Shown: piece after piece, positions 38,224 to 38,295 of the stretch
Layout of the letters: every line of letters begins with the position of its first letter
How positions within the stretch are numbered: position 1 is the first letter of the stretch
Source: a virus
IMG/VR virus record: IMGVR_UViG_3300027896_000108
Location: 1-38,295 of that record
Length of the DNA stretch: 38,295 nt
Strand: one strand, 5' to 3'
Notes under the pieces: generated by a model
What the model saw: only the letters and a program-made list of their open reading frames with translations
Told to the model about the DNA's origin: nothing
Database searches by the model: none
Position numbers and translations under genes: made by a program

Positions 38224-38295
38224 GGAGGGGAGGTCAAATATCTACGACTATGCGCCCTTCAGGCCGGCGGGGGGGCACGCGCGTGCACTCGCAGA
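38213..38295 (+). CDS. Partial small ORF running off the right end
   Basis: ATG 38213 (38216 is an alternative) overlaps the HNH stop and is open for 27 codons to the end of the window (SREGRSNIYDYAPFRPAGG and on). If the ends are joined it continues in frame from base 1 (EDGRFFRVLGEMT) and stops with TGA at 38-40, overlapping the terS start as ATGA. The full product would be 40 residues. Function unknown; the DNA here may also serve as a packaging site. Confidence 0.6.
   Translation, partial: MMSREGRSNIYDYAPFRPAGGHARALA
38275..38286. other. 12-bp perfect palindrome near the terminase junction
   Basis: GCACGCGCGTGC, preceded by a seven-G run, lies between the HNH and terS genes on the circular map. 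This is the expected location of cos or pac. The match is by position and symmetry only. Confidence 0.3.

Noticed and set aside
1-38295. CRISPR array, integrase, repressor or IS element
   Set aside because: No spaced direct-repeat array, no tyrosine or serine recombinase motif, no CI-like protein and no transposase were seen; the only periodic repeats are the origin iterons and protein-level repeats.

Overview
The window reads as one complete tailed-phage genome, or its prophage or metagenomic equivalent, with siphovirus morphology and an HK97-type head. Every convincing protein gene is on the + strand. The two ends appear to join. A small reading frame that runs off the right end at 38295 continues in frame from base 1 and stops inside the ATGA overlap with the terminase small-subunit start at 37. 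The sequence is therefore best read as a 38.3-kb circular or terminase-adjacent map. Base composition is moderately G+C-rich by eye, and most genes have strong AGGAGG-type ribosome sites and ATGA or GTGA stop/start overlaps. The host cannot be named. There is a glucosaminidase endolysin and holin but no spanin pair, and one promoter is placed for a leaderless mRNA; both mildly favour a monoderm or actinobacteria-like host, but this is inference.

Layout. 37-6058: packaging and head genes (terminase small and large subunits, portal, protease, major capsid). 6068-8152: accessory head or decoration genes, including a frameshifted beta-helix protein and a protein with an ExoX-C-like tail. 8155-10345: head-tail connector (chimeric), head closure, gp10-like and DUF3168-like tail completion proteins. 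10353-11206: tail assembly chaperone with a probable -1 programmed frameshift. 11281-20754: tail tube, tape measure, Dit, hub and fibre genes. 20820-22962: lysis module with its own promoter. 22963-23754: a non-coding control region. It holds a minus-strand structured RNA candidate with a tRNA-like T-arm and its own terminator, then TTGACA promoters facing the rightward early genes.

23755-26455: tightly packed small early genes (SprT-like metalloprotease, HTH regulator, two micro-membrane proteins). 26456-28233: a structured leader, a phage O-like initiator carrying an iteron origin inside its coding sequence, and a DnaC-like helicase loader. 28244-32379: small, often cysteine-rich proteins, a Gp37/Gp68 (DUF5131) protein and a NinG/HNH-like protein. 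32379-37351: three DNA methyltransferases, one fused to a ParB-like domain, with a PAPS-reductase-like Fe-S enzyme; no partner restriction enzyme is seen. 37344-38295: small genes and the HNH endonuclease that usually sits beside terminase.

No integrase, excisionase, CI-type repressor, DNA polymerase or CRISPR array was found. Replication would depend on the host replisome, recruited by initiator and loader at the iteron origin. The most unusual items are the minus-strand RNA locus (about 22985-23220), the chimeric connector, the chaperone frameshift at an uncommon CCCGGGG site, the iteron origin, and the methyltransferase/PAPS-reductase cluster.
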